Shown in pieces: positions 16,766 to 26,293 of a DNA stretch of 64,000 nt (positions within the stretch are counted from its first letter, which is position 1; each line of letters begins with the position of its first letter). Below the pieces are notes generated by a model. That model ran no database searches. It saw only the letters and a program-made list of their open reading frames with translations, and was not told where the DNA came from. A program made the position numbers and the translations under genes. This stretch comes from a methanogenic archaeon ISO4-H5 (GTDB lineage Archaea; Thermoplasmatota; Thermoplasmata; Methanomassiliicoccales; Methanomethylophilaceae). The stretch lies in contig CP014214.1 of the NCBI GenBank assembly GCA_001560915.1, positions 124,001 to 188,000 of the forward strand, written 5' to 3'.

Positions 16766-17586
16766 AGGTATCCTCCTGCCTTTGCCAGCATGATGATGCA
16801 GATGAAGAAGAACACCACTGACATGTATCTCTTGATGGCGGAGGCGTTGACCCTCTCGGATATCTTGGTTCCGAGGATGGCTCCGAAGTAAGCGCCGATG
16901 GCAACGGTGGCAGCGATCTGATATGAAATCGCTCCCTGTATGAAATAGATAATAGCACCGGAGAATGCGGTGATCCCGATCATGTAGTTGCTGGTGGCGC
17001 TCGCCACCTTGATGGGGACGTGCATGTAGATGTTCATCAGGGGGACCTTGATGCTCCCTCCTCCGACACCGGTCATGGAGGATACAGCTCCGGCGATGGT
17101 GCAGAGCGCCATTCCGCTCTTGCAGTTCTTGACCGTGTACGGTCTGTTCTCCACTCCCGATGCGGGATCAGAGTACATGAAGGTCATATTTGAGGAACCT
17201 TCCTCCTCTGCGATGATCTTCTCGGGAGACATTGCCATCTTGATTCCGCTGTATAGCATGACCATGGAGAACACCACGAGAAGGGCCCAATTTGCCATGT
17301 AAGTGGCTATAATCGCTCCGATTATGGCTCCGACGGTGGTCGTGATTTCCATAAGCATGCCTAGACGAACATTTGACAAACCTTTTTTGACATATCTCTT
17401 GGCAGACCCGGTAGACGTCGCTACGATACCTACCAGACTCGCGGCTGCCGCAGTAGTGGCATCCTGTCCGAAGATGATGGTCAGGACGGGGACGAAGATG
17501 ATTCCGCCACCCAATCCGAAAAGCGCACCTACGATACCCGCTCCCACGGAGATGAGCAGAAGCACCAAGAGCATCATAGGTTCCAT
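16762..17586 (-). CDS. TauE/SafE-family anion (sulfite/sulfonate) exporter
   Basis: 274-residue integral membrane protein with about eight helices in two related halves: GIVGALFGLGGGIIFVPVL in the N-terminal half and SSMTGVGGGSIKVPLMN in the second, both family signatures. The substrate is a sulfur-containing anion or small organic acid in known members. It is co-transcribed with the DUF1634 gene. The start MEPMMLLVLLL at 17586 places a membrane segment right at the N-terminus. Confidence 0.9.
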   Translation of the reverse strand: MEPMMLLVLLLISVGAGIVGALFGLGGGIIFVPVLTIIFGQDATTAAAASLVGIVATSTGSAKRYVKKGLSNVRLGMLMEITTTVGAIIGAIIATYMANWALLVVFSMVMLYSGIKMAMSPEKIIAEEEGSSNMTFMYSDPASGVENRPYTVKNCKSGMALCTIAGAVSSMTGVGGGSIKVPLMNIYMHVPIKVASATSNYMIGITAFSGAIIYFIQGAISYQIAATVAIGAYFGAILGTKISERVNASAIKRYMSVVFFFICIIMLAKAGGYL

Positions 17587-17647
17587 ATTTGCCGTCTAGT
17601 GTCATAAGTTATAATAACTCTGCCCTTGTTTTCCATGTAGGTGAAAC

Positions 17648-18511
17648 ATGGCAATCCTCCTGATGCGTTATTCTGAAATCGGCCTCAAAGGCATCAAGGT
17701 TAGGAACAACTGGGAGAACCGTCTCAAGGACAACATCATCCAGATGTTTTCAGCCGACGGAGTGGAGGCATTCGTCATCCGTGGTCAGGCCCGTTTCTTC
17801 ATTGAGACCGCTGATGTGGAGGCTGCCGTCAATTCGCTCAAGAAGGTCTTCGGAGTGGGTTCTGTGTCACTCTGCGAGACCGCAGGCACCGCCATGGAGG
17901 AGATCACCGCCAAGGTAGCCGAATACTCCAAGAGCAGGATGGTCGAGGGAAAGACTTTCGCCGTCCGTGCCAGGCGTGAAGGGAACCAGAAGTTCAACAG
18001 TATGGAACTCGCAAAGGCGTGCGGCGATGCCATCTGGAACGCCAACCTCGACAAGGATCCCAAGGTAGACCTCCACAACCCCGACATCATATTCTGGGTG
18101 GAGGCAAGGCCCAGGGAGACTTACATTTTCCAGGATTACATCTACTGCCACGCAGGACTCCCCATCGGAACGCAGGGACACATACTTGCCGAGGTGGAGA
18201 ACGAACGCGGTCTGCTTTCAGCGCTTCTGATGATGAAGAGAGGATGCAAGGTATACGTCAAGGGCGATTATGGCCTCGACGTGCTCCGTGAGTTCGATCC
18301 AAACCTTAAGGTCGTCGACGACGGAATCTTCTCAAGCAAGTACCTGGGAATTTCCATGGGATTGGACATCAATCAGATTGCCGATTTCGAGCAGGGCGAT
18401 ATGCCTGTGTTCTTCCCTTCAATCGGAATGACCGATGACGAGGTCGCAGAGCAGATGAAGGTCTACCGTGCGGAAGCGGAGGCCTCTCCCCGCAGGCGTC
18501 TCGCACAGTGA
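17648..18511 (+). CDS. ThiI-like THUMP-domain protein lacking the PP-loop
   Basis: 287 residues. The N-terminal ferredoxin-like and THUMP domains of the tRNA sulfurtransferase ThiI are clear (LLMRYSEIGLKG; GKTFAVRARREGNQKF near 101; HNPDIIFWVEAR). The domain boundary LPIGTQG (171-177) and the helix ending MMKRGC (195-200) are kept. Between them the ATP-pyrophosphatase signature SGGxDS is replaced by AEVENERG, and only about 90 residues follow, without the catalytic cysteine region or a rhodanese. It should bind tRNA but cannot adenylate U8 as ThiI does. It is an intact frame with a normal start, so probably a functional derivative. Confidence 0.85.
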   Translation: MAILLMRYSEIGLKGIKVRNNWENRLKDNIIQMFSADGVEAFVIRGQARFFIETADVEAAVNSLKKVFGVGSVSLCETAGTAMEEITAKVAEYSKSRMVEGKTFAVRARREGNQKFNSMELAKACGDAIWNANLDKDPKVDLHNPDIIFWVEARPRETYIFQDYIYCHAGLPIGTQGHILAEVENERGLLSALLMMKRGCKVYVKGDYGLDVLREFDPNLKVVDDGIFSSKYLGISMGLDINQIADFEQGDMPVFFPSIGMTDDEVAEQMKVYRAEAEASPRRRLAQ

Positions 18512-18565
18512 ATCCGTACCGCGATACCCGCGACAGGGAAATCGTCTTTTCAGTTGATTTCAGAT

Positions 18566-18602
18566 AAAAGTACTGAGTGTGGCCTGCCCCCGAAGGGGCA
18601 GG
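18566..18602 (-). terminator. Hairpin terminator after rpl15e
   Basis: CCTGCCCC/GGGGCAGG (8 bp) with a CGAA loop at 18583-18602. On the minus strand it is followed by a short T-run at 18566-18569. It lies just after the L15e stop. Confidence 0.6.
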
Positions 18603-18613
18603 TGGAATCAGGC

Positions 18614-19234
18614 TCAGTTGTTCCTGTTTCCGTTAGCACCGCCGGAAGGCCTTACCTTCTCGGCTCCGTGGCCCTTGTTCCTGAGTCCACGGCCCTTGGC
18701 ACCGGCGGAGGTGAGTCCGCGGTACACACGGTTCTTGTGTTTGTTGTTGCAGATCCAGCTGATCTTGGGGTCGTGCTGGATGACGGGGTGTCCGGGGTCA
18801 ACGAGGATAACCTCGTACCACTCGTTCTGTCCGTCTGCGCCAACCCAGTAGGAGTTCAGGACCTCGAGGTTCTTGTATCTCTTCTGAGTCCTCTCTTCGG
18901 CCATCCTCTGAAGGGATTTACCGACGATGAGCTGTTCCTCTCCTTTCCTCTTGGCACGCCTACCGTGGTTGATGTGCCTCTTCTGGAAGGCTCCTTTCCT
19001 GACCTTTGCCCTGACAAGGACGTATCCCTGTTTGGCTTTGTATCCGAGAGCCCTTGCCCTGTCGAGCCTGGTGGGCTTCTCGATGCGGAGGAAGTTCTCT
19101 TCCCTCCTCCACTGGATCCTTCTCTCAATGTTCAGTTCCTTCACGTAAGTCTTGGAAGGGACGTTCCAGGCCTCAGCGATGTACCTGTACATGCTTTTTC
19201 CCTGGGGGTGTGCTGCAGTGTTTTCGTCTGCCAT
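18614..19234 (-). CDS. rpl15e: 50S ribosomal protein L15e
   Basis: Archaeal/eukaryotic large-subunit protein, about 206 residues, containing [14 protein letters not shown], the [20 protein letters not shown] motif and a basic glycine-rich end ([18 protein letters not shown]). The ATG at 19234 is chosen because GGTGAT sits four bases upstream; a GTG at 19243 is in frame but overlaps that ribosome site. A TATA at about 19318-19327 gives a leader near 60 nt. It ends the minus-strand information cluster. Confidence 0.96.
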   Translation of the reverse strand: MADENTAAHPQGKSMYRYIAEAWNVPSKTYVKELNIERRIQWRREENFLRIEKPTRLDRARALGYKAKQGYVLVRAKVRKGAFQKRHINHGRRAKRKGEEQLIVGKSLQRMAEERTQKRYKNLEVLNSYWVGADGQNEWYEVILVDPGHPVIQHDPKISWICNNKHKNRVYRGLTSAGAKGRGLRNKGHGAEKVRPSGGANGNRNN

Positions 19235-19366
19235 ATAAATCACCTATAGCGGATTCGCCCATTAGGGTACATTTCCGACGGAGCCTACGGTTCCGTGAAT
19301 CGAAAGCATTACTATCCCGTATATAAACCGTGCTCCCGCGCTATATAATAAAATGATGCGCGCGAC

Positions 19367-21805
19367 TCAGAAGAAGTCGTCTAGCGAGACCTTCTTCTTG
19401 GGCTTGGTTTCCTCGGGAGCGGGTTTCTTCTCAGCAGGTTTGCTCTCCGCAGGTTTAGGTGCGGGACGCGGTGCTGAGAAACTGTCGCTGAACAAGGTCG
19501 TCTGCTGGGATCCCCTGAGCAGATCATCTTCCGCCCATCCGTATACCTCGGTAATCCTTCCGGCCATCTGTGCCAGACGTTCCGCGTAATACTTGTAATC
19601 GGGGGTGGCGGTGAACGGTACGCCGCTGATGAACGGTTCCACCTGCTGGGGTGTGGACTTGGCATCGGTGACTATCCACGAGATTTTCATCCCGGGGATG
19701 AAGTTGTAACCCATCTGGATCATCTTCTTGGCTGCCTGCACGTTGGCCATGCGTTCCGGGTTCTCGTATGCGTCGAGTCCCTTGCAGCTGCGGGAGATGA
19801 CCAGGTCATCGGGTTTCACGTTTCCCTGAAGGGTGTTCTTGACGGTGTTTTTCACAAGTGCCAGCGCACCGTCTTTGTCCTCATCGAGGACCTTCTCGAA
19901 GAGCTCGGTGAGCATCCTGCTCTGGAGGTCGAACGAGTCGGATCTCCTGATCTCGTAACCCCTTACGAGGAGTTCCTCCTGCTTCTCGGGCCAGATGATT
20001 CTGCCCACGTATCTCTTCTTCTTTCCGTGGGAGAACAGGGGTTCCACCAGTTTCTCGAACTCCAGGACCTTGGCGCCCTGGGAGAACCTCTCCGCCTGTT
20101 CGGTACCGAACTTCACGGCCTGTTCCAGGTTGTGGTAGGGGGAGAGGACGAACACCGAATCAGTGTCTCCGTAGATCACGGGGATGCCGTCGATCTCCAG
20201 CTGATTGATTATACCCAGGATGTTGGATCTGGCGAAGGCGGTGATGGAGGCACCGATGTTCTTGTCGGTGAATCTGTAGAATGAGGAGGCGAAAACACCG
20301 TAGAATGTGTTCATCACAACCTTGACTGCAGCCTGCAGACCGTTGAGGTATGCGTGCTCGGCAGGATCATCGGTAGCTTTCATTCTCTTCTTGATGGAAT
20401 CCCTTTGGTCCATGAGGTTCGAGAGGATGGTGGGCAGCAGACCCTTCTTCCTTTCGGGAGACATATAGCGTGCGCCGGACGGCGCCACGATCTCCCCGTC
20501 ATCGGACAGGGTGGTGAAGCAGACGTTGTTGGCGATGATCAGCGAGGGGTACATCGATTTGAAGTCCAGGACACAGACCCAGTGGTACAGTCCCGGTTTC
20601 ATGGTGTGCACATATCCTCCCTCGATCTGTTCCTCTCCGCGGGCCAGTCTCCGGCCGTTCATGGGCACTCCCACGCCGGACCTGTCGGCTTGTCTGATAA
20701 GCAGCGAATCCGCCAGGGTGGAGGTTCCCGACACCAGTACATCCTCGACCGGGAGCTTAGATACCGCGGCTAAATCCATACCCTTCCTGACGGTACCGAC
20801 CTTCAGCAGAATCTTAAGTGCCAGGAAGGCATCCTGAATGCAGTATTCGATGACCTTGTCGCGGTTCTCCTTCCATTCGCGGTCCATGTGTTTGGGGTCC
20901 ACGTCGAGCTTCTGCTCGCCGAGAAGGAGCATGGAGACGGCGTTGAGGGTTTCCTGCTTGGGGCGCAGTTCCCTCTTGACCGCCCACCAGGCGTCGACGA
21001 TGAGTCTTCCCTTGACCCTCCAGAATCTCTCGGAGAAGATCTTGGGCTGACCGCCGTCCCTTCCCCAGGGAAGGGCATCCTTCATCTTGTTGGCCTCGGC
21101 CCTTTCGACGATCTTGCGGATATCGTAATTGTAGATGTTGTATCCCGTGATGACGTCGGGATCGATCTCGGTGATGAGGTCGGAGAACCTCTTGATGATC
21201 TCCTTCTCGGTGCCGTACACGGGCTCGGGAGTGAAGAATTCCCCACCTTCTTCCACTTTGGTGCATATGCAGTAGATGGTCTGGTCCTCGATGCTGTTCT
21301 CGATATCGAACGAAAGGAACCTGAGTCCGGGGTCGAAGGAGTCGATGTTCTCGAAGGAGGTCATCTTCGCCACGATGTCGGTGGTGTACTTCTTGAGCTC
21401 GATATCCTCGCCGGTGGCCCTGATGCAGGAGCCCATATCCATGTCGTAGATGTACCTGTCCTGATACTGGATGTCACCTGCGAGGATCTTGAAACGGGAG
21501 GACAGACGGTTGCGGTAGGTGGGAACCATCCACGGGCTCTTGAGGACCACCTTGAGGGTGTCATGGACATCCCGGCGGTACTCCAGTTTCACATGTTCCA
21601 GACTGTCTACCTGGGCATCGTTTTTGAGACCTTCCTCGGCGGAGGGCGTGGGGTCGACGATGAAGAAATAGGGTTTGAAATCGTAGACCACAAGGGTGAT
21701 GGACATCCTGTCGCGGGTCTTGCCGAACAGCTCGATATAGGGATTGCCCTGTTCGTCGCTGGCGTAAGACGCGTTCAGAATCCTTACATCCCATGTGCCT
21801 GTCAT
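19367..21805 (-). CDS. polB: Family B DNA polymerase
   Basis: 812-residue replicative-type polymerase. The 3'-5' exonuclease Exo I motif is FLSFDIENS, with further exonuclease residues in VITGYNIYNYD. Polymerase motifs A (DFKSMYPSLI), B (KVVMNTFYGVFASSFYR) and C (YGDTDSVFV, about residue 543) are intact. The last residues KVSLDDFF resemble an archaeal PCNA-interacting peptide, preceded by a proline/lysine-rich linker. It is 6 bases after the YchF gene. No intein is present, unlike in many archaeal polB genes. Confidence 0.97.
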   Translation of the reverse strand: MTGTWDVRILNASYASDEQGNPYIELFGKTRDRMSITLVVYDFKPYFFIVDPTPSAEEGLKNDAQVDSLEHVKLEYRRDVHDTLKVVLKSPWMVPTYRNRLSSRFKILAGDIQYQDRYIYDMDMGSCIRATGEDIELKKYTTDIVAKMTSFENIDSFDPGLRFLSFDIENSIEDQTIYCICTKVEEGGEFFTPEPVYGTEKEIIKRFSDLITEIDPDVITGYNIYNYDIRKIVERAEANKMKDALPWGRDGGQPKIFSERFWRVKGRLIVDAWWAVKRELRPKQETLNAVSMLLLGEQKLDVDPKHMDREWKENRDKVIEYCIQDAFLALKILLKVGTVRKGMDLAAVSKLPVEDVLVSGTSTLADSLLIRQADRSGVGVPMNGRRLARGEEQIEGGYVHTMKPGLYHWVCVLDFKSMYPSLIIANNVCFTTLSDDGEIVAPSGARYMSPERKKGLLPTILSNLMDQRDSIKKRMKATDDPAEHAYLNGLQAAVKVVMNTFYGVFASSFYRFTDKNIGASITAFARSNILGIINQLEIDGIPVIYGDTDSVFVLSPYHNLEQAVKFGTEQAERFSQGAKVLEFEKLVEPLFSHGKKKRYVGRIIWPEKQEELLVRGYEIRRSDSFDLQSRMLTELFEKVLDEDKDGALALVKNTVKNTLQGNVKPDDLVISRSCKGLDAYENPERMANVQAAKKMIQMGYNFIPGMKISWIVTDAKSTPQQVEPFISGVPFTATPDYKYYAERLAQMAGRITEVYGWAEDDLLRGSQQTTLFSDSFSAPRPAPKPAESKPAEKKPAPEETKPKKKVSLDDFF

Positions 21806-21811
21806 ACGATT

Positions 21812-22999
21812 TCACTTGTTTGCCACGATGCGGATGATGTCCCCGGGTTCGAGGACGTAGTCGGCACCGACGGTACGGTGGTTCCTGCAGTTGACCGCCC
21901 TGATGAACTTGTCGCCCAGGTCGGTGTGGATCCTGTAGGCCAGGTCCCTGGCGGTGGATCCCCTCGGGACCAGGTGGCAGTCGGGCAGCACGCGTCCGAA
22001 GTGGTCGCACAGCTTGCTCTCGTCCTCCACCGGGTAGACGGGGATGTAGTCAAGGGTCTTGTAGACAGCGTCCTCCAGGCACTTCTGGATTCCGGTTCCG
22101 CCGTACTTCTCCATGTTGGTCTTCATGTACTCGAGGGCTTTCTTCTGACCCTCGTTGAGGTTGATGCCCTCTTTGATTGTGAACGTGGCATCGCCGGGGA
22201 CGTACTCGATGAGTCCCGCTTTCTCGGCTTTCCTGAGAGCGAGTTCTGTCTCCGCCATGGTGGGCACCGCTTCCTCGCCCAGACTCTTCAGTTTGTCGAA
22301 GTTGCCCTCGGGTGCGATGTCGGCCTTGTTCATGGCGATGATCATGGGTTTGGAGAGTTTCCTGATCTCGGTGGTGAGTTTGAGCAGGGATTCGTCGTCC
22401 CATTTGGTGGGATCCTGGGGCAGGGGGACCTTCTGCAGGGCCTCCTTGATCTGCGATTCGGTGACCTTCAGTCCGGCGAGCCTCTCTGCCAGGATGGTCT
22501 CGGGCTTGCTGCCGTTCATCTTGGCTGCTCTGGCGATCTTTCCGAGTCCGTCCTTGATGATCTCCCTCATCCAGCAGTCGATCTCGTTGCGGAGGAAGGT
22601 GACATCCTCGGTGGGGTCGAACTCTCCGGGTTTGCCGGGGAGACCCTCGATGTTGGTGCTTCCACTGGCATCGACCACATTGACGAAGGCATCGGCCTGC
22701 CTGAGGTCGTCCAGGAACTTGTTTCCCAGTCCTTTGCCCTGCCATGCGTCGGGGACCAGTCCCGCGACGTCCAGCAGTTCCACGGGAATCATCCTGGTGC
22801 CGTTCACGCAAAGAGAATTATGGGGGTTGCAGGTGACTCCGAGCTGTTTACAGGGACATTCGTAACGTACGTAACCCACTCCCTTGTTGGGTTCGATGGT
22901 GGTGAAGGGGTAGTTCGCGATCTCGACGGGGGCCATGGTGGCGGCACCGAACATCGTGGATTTTCCTACGTTAGGTTTTCCGACGATTCCAATCTGCAT
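21812..22999 (-). CDS. ychF: YchF/OLA1-family Obg-like GTPase
   Basis: 395-residue translation-associated P-loop NTPase. G1 is GKPNVGKST at residues 7-15, the switch region contains NYPFTTIEPN, and G3 reads LLDVAGLVPDAWQGKGLGN. A zinc-like CPCKQLGVTC segment follows, as in archaeal members. The C-terminal TGS domain holds TARDLAYRIHTDLGDKFIRA. The nucleotide-specifying motif is NKAD, so GTP rather than ATP preference is plausible. The gene lies between ksgA and polB on the same strand. Confidence 0.94.
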   Translation of the reverse strand: MQIGIVGKPNVGKSTMFGAATMAPVEIANYPFTTIEPNKGVGYVRYECPCKQLGVTCNPHNSLCVNGTRMIPVELLDVAGLVPDAWQGKGLGNKFLDDLRQADAFVNVVDASGSTNIEGLPGKPGEFDPTEDVTFLRNEIDCWMREIIKDGLGKIARAAKMNGSKPETILAERLAGLKVTESQIKEALQKVPLPQDPTKWDDESLLKLTTEIRKLSKPMIIAMNKADIAPEGNFDKLKSLGEEAVPTMAETELALRKAEKAGLIEYVPGDATFTIKEGINLNEGQKKALEYMKTNMEKYGGTGIQKCLEDAVYKTLDYIPVYPVEDESKLCDHFGRVLPDCHLVPRGSTARDLAYRIHTDLGDKFIRAVNCRNHRTVGADYVLEPGDIIRIVANK

Positions 23000-23029
23000 A
23001 TAATCAATGGGTGATGCAGGTTCACAGAA

Positions 23030-23824
23030 TTAATGCTTGTCTTTCAGGCTGGCTATCGCATCGGCGATCTCCCCGATCTCCACGGGCCTGAGATGCTCTA
23101 TGCGCTCGTCGGCATAGGGTATCTGGTCGGCGGAATCGATCAGCCTGGCCGCTTTCAGGGAGGTGCCGATCTTCTTCCTGCGGTGGTCGAAGCAGACCTG
23201 TGTGACCTTGAAGAAGATCTTCTCGTCCTTTACCTGGAAGGGTGCGGGACGGGGGGTTATGGATACCAGGCAGGAGTCCACTTTGGGTTGGGGCTTGAAC
23301 CTGGATTTGGGAACGTTTTCGACTATCTGGCACTCTGCTTTGTAGAACAGGTTCACGGTAAGGCGGGAGTAGTCGGGACTGCCCACGTCGGCGACCATGC
23401 GCTCGGCGAACTCCTTCTGCACCATGACCACGGCTTTCTTGAAGGGGTACTCGAGAAGCTTGAAGATGATGGGGGTCGAGACGCTGTAAGGTAGGTTGCT
23501 GACGAATCTGTCGAACGGGGGGAAGGGGACCTTCACGGCATCGCCGTGGATTAGGGTGAGCTGATCCCCATAGGTCTCTTCGATGTACTTGGCGAGGATG
23601 TCGTCAATCTCTATGCAGGTGAGCGATTCGCCCTTGCCTATGAGTCTCTGCGTCAGAATACCCAGGCCGGGCCCTACCTCGAGTACTTTGTCTCCGGGTT
23701 CGATCTCGGCATAGCCGATGTGGCGGTCAGCCACACGGCCGTCCGTGAGAAAATTCTGTCCCTTGCTCTTGGTGGGTACGACGCCGGTCTCGGCGATGAG
23801 TCTGCTGGTCTCTCCGGGATTCAT
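23030..23824 (-). CDS. rsmA: 16S rRNA dimethyladenosine methyltransferase KsgA/Dim1
   Basis: 264 residues. It dimethylates the two adjacent adenosines in the 3' hairpin of 16S rRNA during 30S maturation. Motifs include KSKGQNFLTD, the SAM loop VLEVGPGLGILTQ, IEIDDILA and the catalytic NLPYSVST. The start overlaps the end of the DUF655 gene by 4 bases. The order L21e-rpoF-DUF655-ksgA is a conserved archaeal arrangement. Confidence 0.97.
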   Translation of the reverse strand: MNPGETSRLIAETGVVPTKSKGQNFLTDGRVADRHIGYAEIEPGDKVLEVGPGLGILTQRLIGKGESLTCIEIDDILAKYIEETYGDQLTLIHGDAVKVPFPPFDRFVSNLPYSVSTPIIFKLLEYPFKKAVVMVQKEFAERMVADVGSPDYSRLTVNLFYKAECQIVENVPKSRFKPQPKVDSCLVSITPRPAPFQVKDEKIFFKVTQVCFDHRRKKIGTSLKAARLIDSADQIPYADERIEHLRPVEIGEIADAIASLKDKH

Positions 23825-24354
23825 CTTTCCACGAAGAGGTAGCGCTTCCTGTCCGCATCCATGATCTCGAGCATGATGCGGGCCACGATGAGCTTCTCGG
23901 GGTTCTTGACGGAAGGAACTCTGGCGGCGATGTCGGCGAGGTCCTTGAACTCTTCCTTGCTCCTCTCCTGGATGATCGCCATCATGCTCTTCTTTCCGAG
24001 TCCGGGGAGCTCCTCAAGGATGTGCTTCTTGATGTTGATGGGTCCGGCGGTGTTGAAGAACTTGACGAAACGTGCCTCGTCTGCTTTCACTGCGAGGCTG
24101 ACGGCATATTCCAGTTCGGACTGCGCGGTGGGGGAGAGCTCGTCGTATCCGATCCTCCTCTTGACGTGGTCGATGGCGGTCCTCTGCTCAGCTTCCTTTC
24201 CTATGTAGACGCGGTCCTCGAACTGGAGGACGACACCTGCTTTGTAAACGAGCTCGAAGAGCTTGAAATCCCTGTCTCCGACGGCGTAGCAGATGTTCTC
24301 GCGCCTTCCGTGGGACTGCGGCGGTATGTCTAATATGTATGCGTATTCTTCCAT
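23821..24354 (-). CDS. DUF655 protein with helix-hairpin-helix
   Basis: 177 residues. The N-terminal half is OB-like (YAYILDIPPQSH, VLQFEDRVYIG). The C-terminal half has a helix-hairpin-helix (ILEELPGLGKKSMMAIIQER), suggesting RNA or DNA binding. Its fixed place between rpoF and ksgA across archaea points to ribosome assembly or transcription, but no activity is established to my knowledge. Confidence 0.9.
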   Translation of the reverse strand: MEEYAYILDIPPQSHGRRENICYAVGDRDFKLFELVYKAGVVLQFEDRVYIGKEAEQRTAIDHVKRRIGYDELSPTAQSELEYAVSLAVKADEARFVKFFNTAGPINIKKHILEELPGLGKKSMMAIIQERSKEEFKDLADIAARVPSVKNPEKLIVARIMLEIMDADRKRYLFVER

Positions 24355-24369
24355 TTCTGTCCCTCGCGT

Positions 24370-24720
24370 TCAGTTTGCGTATTCAGCGACAGTATCGAGA
24401 ATCTGCTGGATCATATCAGGCGAAAGGGTGACTCCCCTCTCTTTTGCAAAAATCGCGCGGACCTCCACAGGGTACTTGGGGAGGGTGTCCGCGATCTTGA
24501 CGGGGATCATGGCCCTGGAATCCTCGGTCAGGGAGAGATCCGCGATGATCTCGGTGACCTTCGCGATGATCTCGTCCGCCTGTTCCTTGGACAGAGGGCA
24601 GGTGTCGACAGCAGTGTTCATTGCCGCTTTAAGGGAGGGGATCAGCTCTCCTCTCTTCTCATTCTCCGCGGTAAGCATTTCCTTAACTTCTGCTACAGAT
24701 ACGTATTTGCCCTCTGCCAT
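24370..24720 (-). CDS. rpoF: DNA-directed RNA polymerase subunit F (Rpb4-like)
   Basis: About 116 residues from the ATG at 24720, which has GGGTGA seven bases upstream; an ORF extension to 24729 adds three residues without a ribosome site. It forms the stalk of RNA polymerase with RpoE. The mostly helical sequence (YVSVAEVKEMLTAEN, DTLPKYPVEVRAIFAKER, LSPDMIQQILDTVAEY) is typical. Confidence 0.93.
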   Translation of the reverse strand: MAEGKYVSVAEVKEMLTAENEKRGELIPSLKAAMNTAVDTCPLSKEQADEIIAKVTEIIADLSLTEDSRAMIPVKIADTLPKYPVEVRAIFAKERGVTLSPDMIQQILDTVAEYAN

Positions 24721-24749
24721 TGTCTTCACCCGTCAGTAATTTAATCCGT

Positions 24750-25043
24750 TTATGCGACTGCCTTCACGAGGTGCTCGGGGCGGGAGACGACAATCTTGGT
24801 CTTTCCGCCGACGTTGACCCTGACCTCGTATGCGGTTCCCCTCTCCTGGATAACGAATCCGGTGAGGCCGTGGAACCTGGAGTGGGGCATTCCGCTGTGA
24901 ATGCTGGGGTCGATGACGATGTTGACTTTCTCTCCGGGCTCGAAGGTCTGGAATCCCCTGGTGATGGGGGAAAGACCGCGTGCCCTGGGCTTCTTCTTCA
25001 GAATCTGGCGGGTTTTTGATCTTGTTCCTCTGGATCTCTGCAT
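24750..25043 (-). CDS. rpl21e: 50S ribosomal protein L21e
   Basis: 97-residue archaeal/eukaryotic protein with the basic N-terminus RSRGTRSKTRQILKKKPR and the core FEPGEKVNIVIDPSIHSGMP and FHGLTGFV. It begins 5 bases after the pus10 stop and precedes rpoF by 29 bases. Confidence 0.97.
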   Translation of the reverse strand: MQRSRGTRSKTRQILKKKPRARGLSPITRGFQTFEPGEKVNIVIDPSIHSGMPHSRFHGLTGFVIQERGTAYEVRVNVGGKTKIVVSRPEHLVKAVA

Positions 25044-25048
25044 GTATA

Positions 25049-26284
25049 TCAGTCCTCAGGTTGTTGATAGTCAATTTCTAAGACGTCCAAGAGCTCTACG
25101 CGGCACTGTATGCCGAGTCTCTCGGAGAAACTGGGTGTCGTCCTTCCGTCGTCGCCCGACACGAATTCCTTGACGTAGGTCCCGGACTGTGTCTTGAGCA
25201 CGAGGTCGAAGGTGTCTTCCTCGATGTTCTCCGCCTTTACCCAGTAGACGACCCTGTCCCTGACAAGGTCCGCACGCCGGTGCTCGACTCTCGTTGGAGT
25301 CCTCTGGGCAAGGTGCACGTTCTCGAATGATACAGTGGCTTCAACTACTCTTTCTTTATTAACTTTGCTCTCCGCACGTACTCTCGCGCGATAAGTCTTA
25401 TCGGATTCGGCCTCTTTGTACTCCTTCACGTATTTGCGGGGTACGAAGCGCAGGCTGTTGTACTGTGCCAGAGTGGATTGGTTTGCTTTCTTCTCGAGCT
25501 CGTCGAGATCGATGTCCCTGATACGGGGATGGCTGATCTCGAGGATGAAGGGCCTGCCGGTACCGAGCATGCAGGCGTCTATGTCCTCCCTTCCCATTCC
25601 GTGGAAGAAATGCTCGTCTCCGTCAGCCATCTTGAGGGCGATGTCACCGATGATCTCCTGAACGGAGGTCTGGTACATCTTGCCGGTGTTGTTGCAGCGG
25701 GGGCATCCTTTGCCCTTGCACATACGGCAGGGCCATATGGTCTGGGGGATCTCCCTGCTGAACTTGTTGTAGCGTCCCGCGATGAAGATGGGGGTGATGT
25801 CGAGGGTCACGTCGGCGAAACGGGTGTCGATGCAGGCCACGACCTGGGGGTCCTTGAAGTTGACCGCCCTGTTGATCATGGGCAGTGCGACCTTTCCGAT
25901 CTCGCGGTTCAGTTCGGTCTTGAGGGGTTCGGCGGTCTCGGCCAGTCCGTACTCCTCGATGACCTCCTTCTCCAGCTTGGCCTGGGAGGGGTCGATCTTG
26001 CATCCGACCAAGAAGTTCTCGGATTCCACCTCGTTGACCTTCTCGGCCACCGCTTCGGCGAAGCGGGGCAGCATGGAGAACAGGTCCTCGCAGAGGGGAC
26101 AGATCTCCTCGGGCTCGAACTCCTGTCCGTTCTCCTTCAGGGCGGCCCTGAGCATCTGTCCGCGCTGGAGGTCGGTGAGCTGCTCCCCGCATTTGGCGAA
26201 CATCCTGCCGAGGCAGTGGTCGCAGTATCCGAGTGCCGCGATCTTCGCCGCTTTTTCGAGATTGTCGGAAACCCACTGTTCCAT
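25049..26284 (-). CDS. pus10: tRNA pseudouridine synthase Pus10
   Basis: 411 residues. It makes pseudouridine 54 and 55 in the tRNA T-loop of archaea. The N-terminal zinc-binding part is visible as CDHCLGRMFAKC and CPLCEDLF, with a further cysteine cluster CRMCKGKGCPRC. The catalytic aspartate lies in GREDIDACMLGTGRPF. The start at 26284 follows the KH gene by 9 bases. Confidence 0.95.
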   Translation of the reverse strand: MEQWVSDNLEKAAKIAALGYCDHCLGRMFAKCGEQLTDLQRGQMLRAALKENGQEFEPEEICPLCEDLFSMLPRFAEAVAEKVNEVESENFLVGCKIDPSQAKLEKEVIEEYGLAETAEPLKTELNREIGKVALPMINRAVNFKDPQVVACIDTRFADVTLDITPIFIAGRYNKFSREIPQTIWPCRMCKGKGCPRCNNTGKMYQTSVQEIIGDIALKMADGDEHFFHGMGREDIDACMLGTGRPFILEISHPRIRDIDLDELEKKANQSTLAQYNSLRFVPRKYVKEYKEAESDKTYRARVRAESKVNKERVVEATVSFENVHLAQRTPTRVEHRRADLVRDRVVYWVKAENIEEDTFDLVLKTQSGTYVKEFVSGDDGRTTPSFSERLGIQCRVELLDVLEIDYQQPED

Positions 26285-26293
26285 GAGAAAACC

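Noticed and set aside
20888-23014. 708-codon open frame opposite polB and ychF
   Set aside because: It is a mirror frame caused by strong third-position bias in the real genes; the composition is low-complexity and it crosses two well-supported genes.
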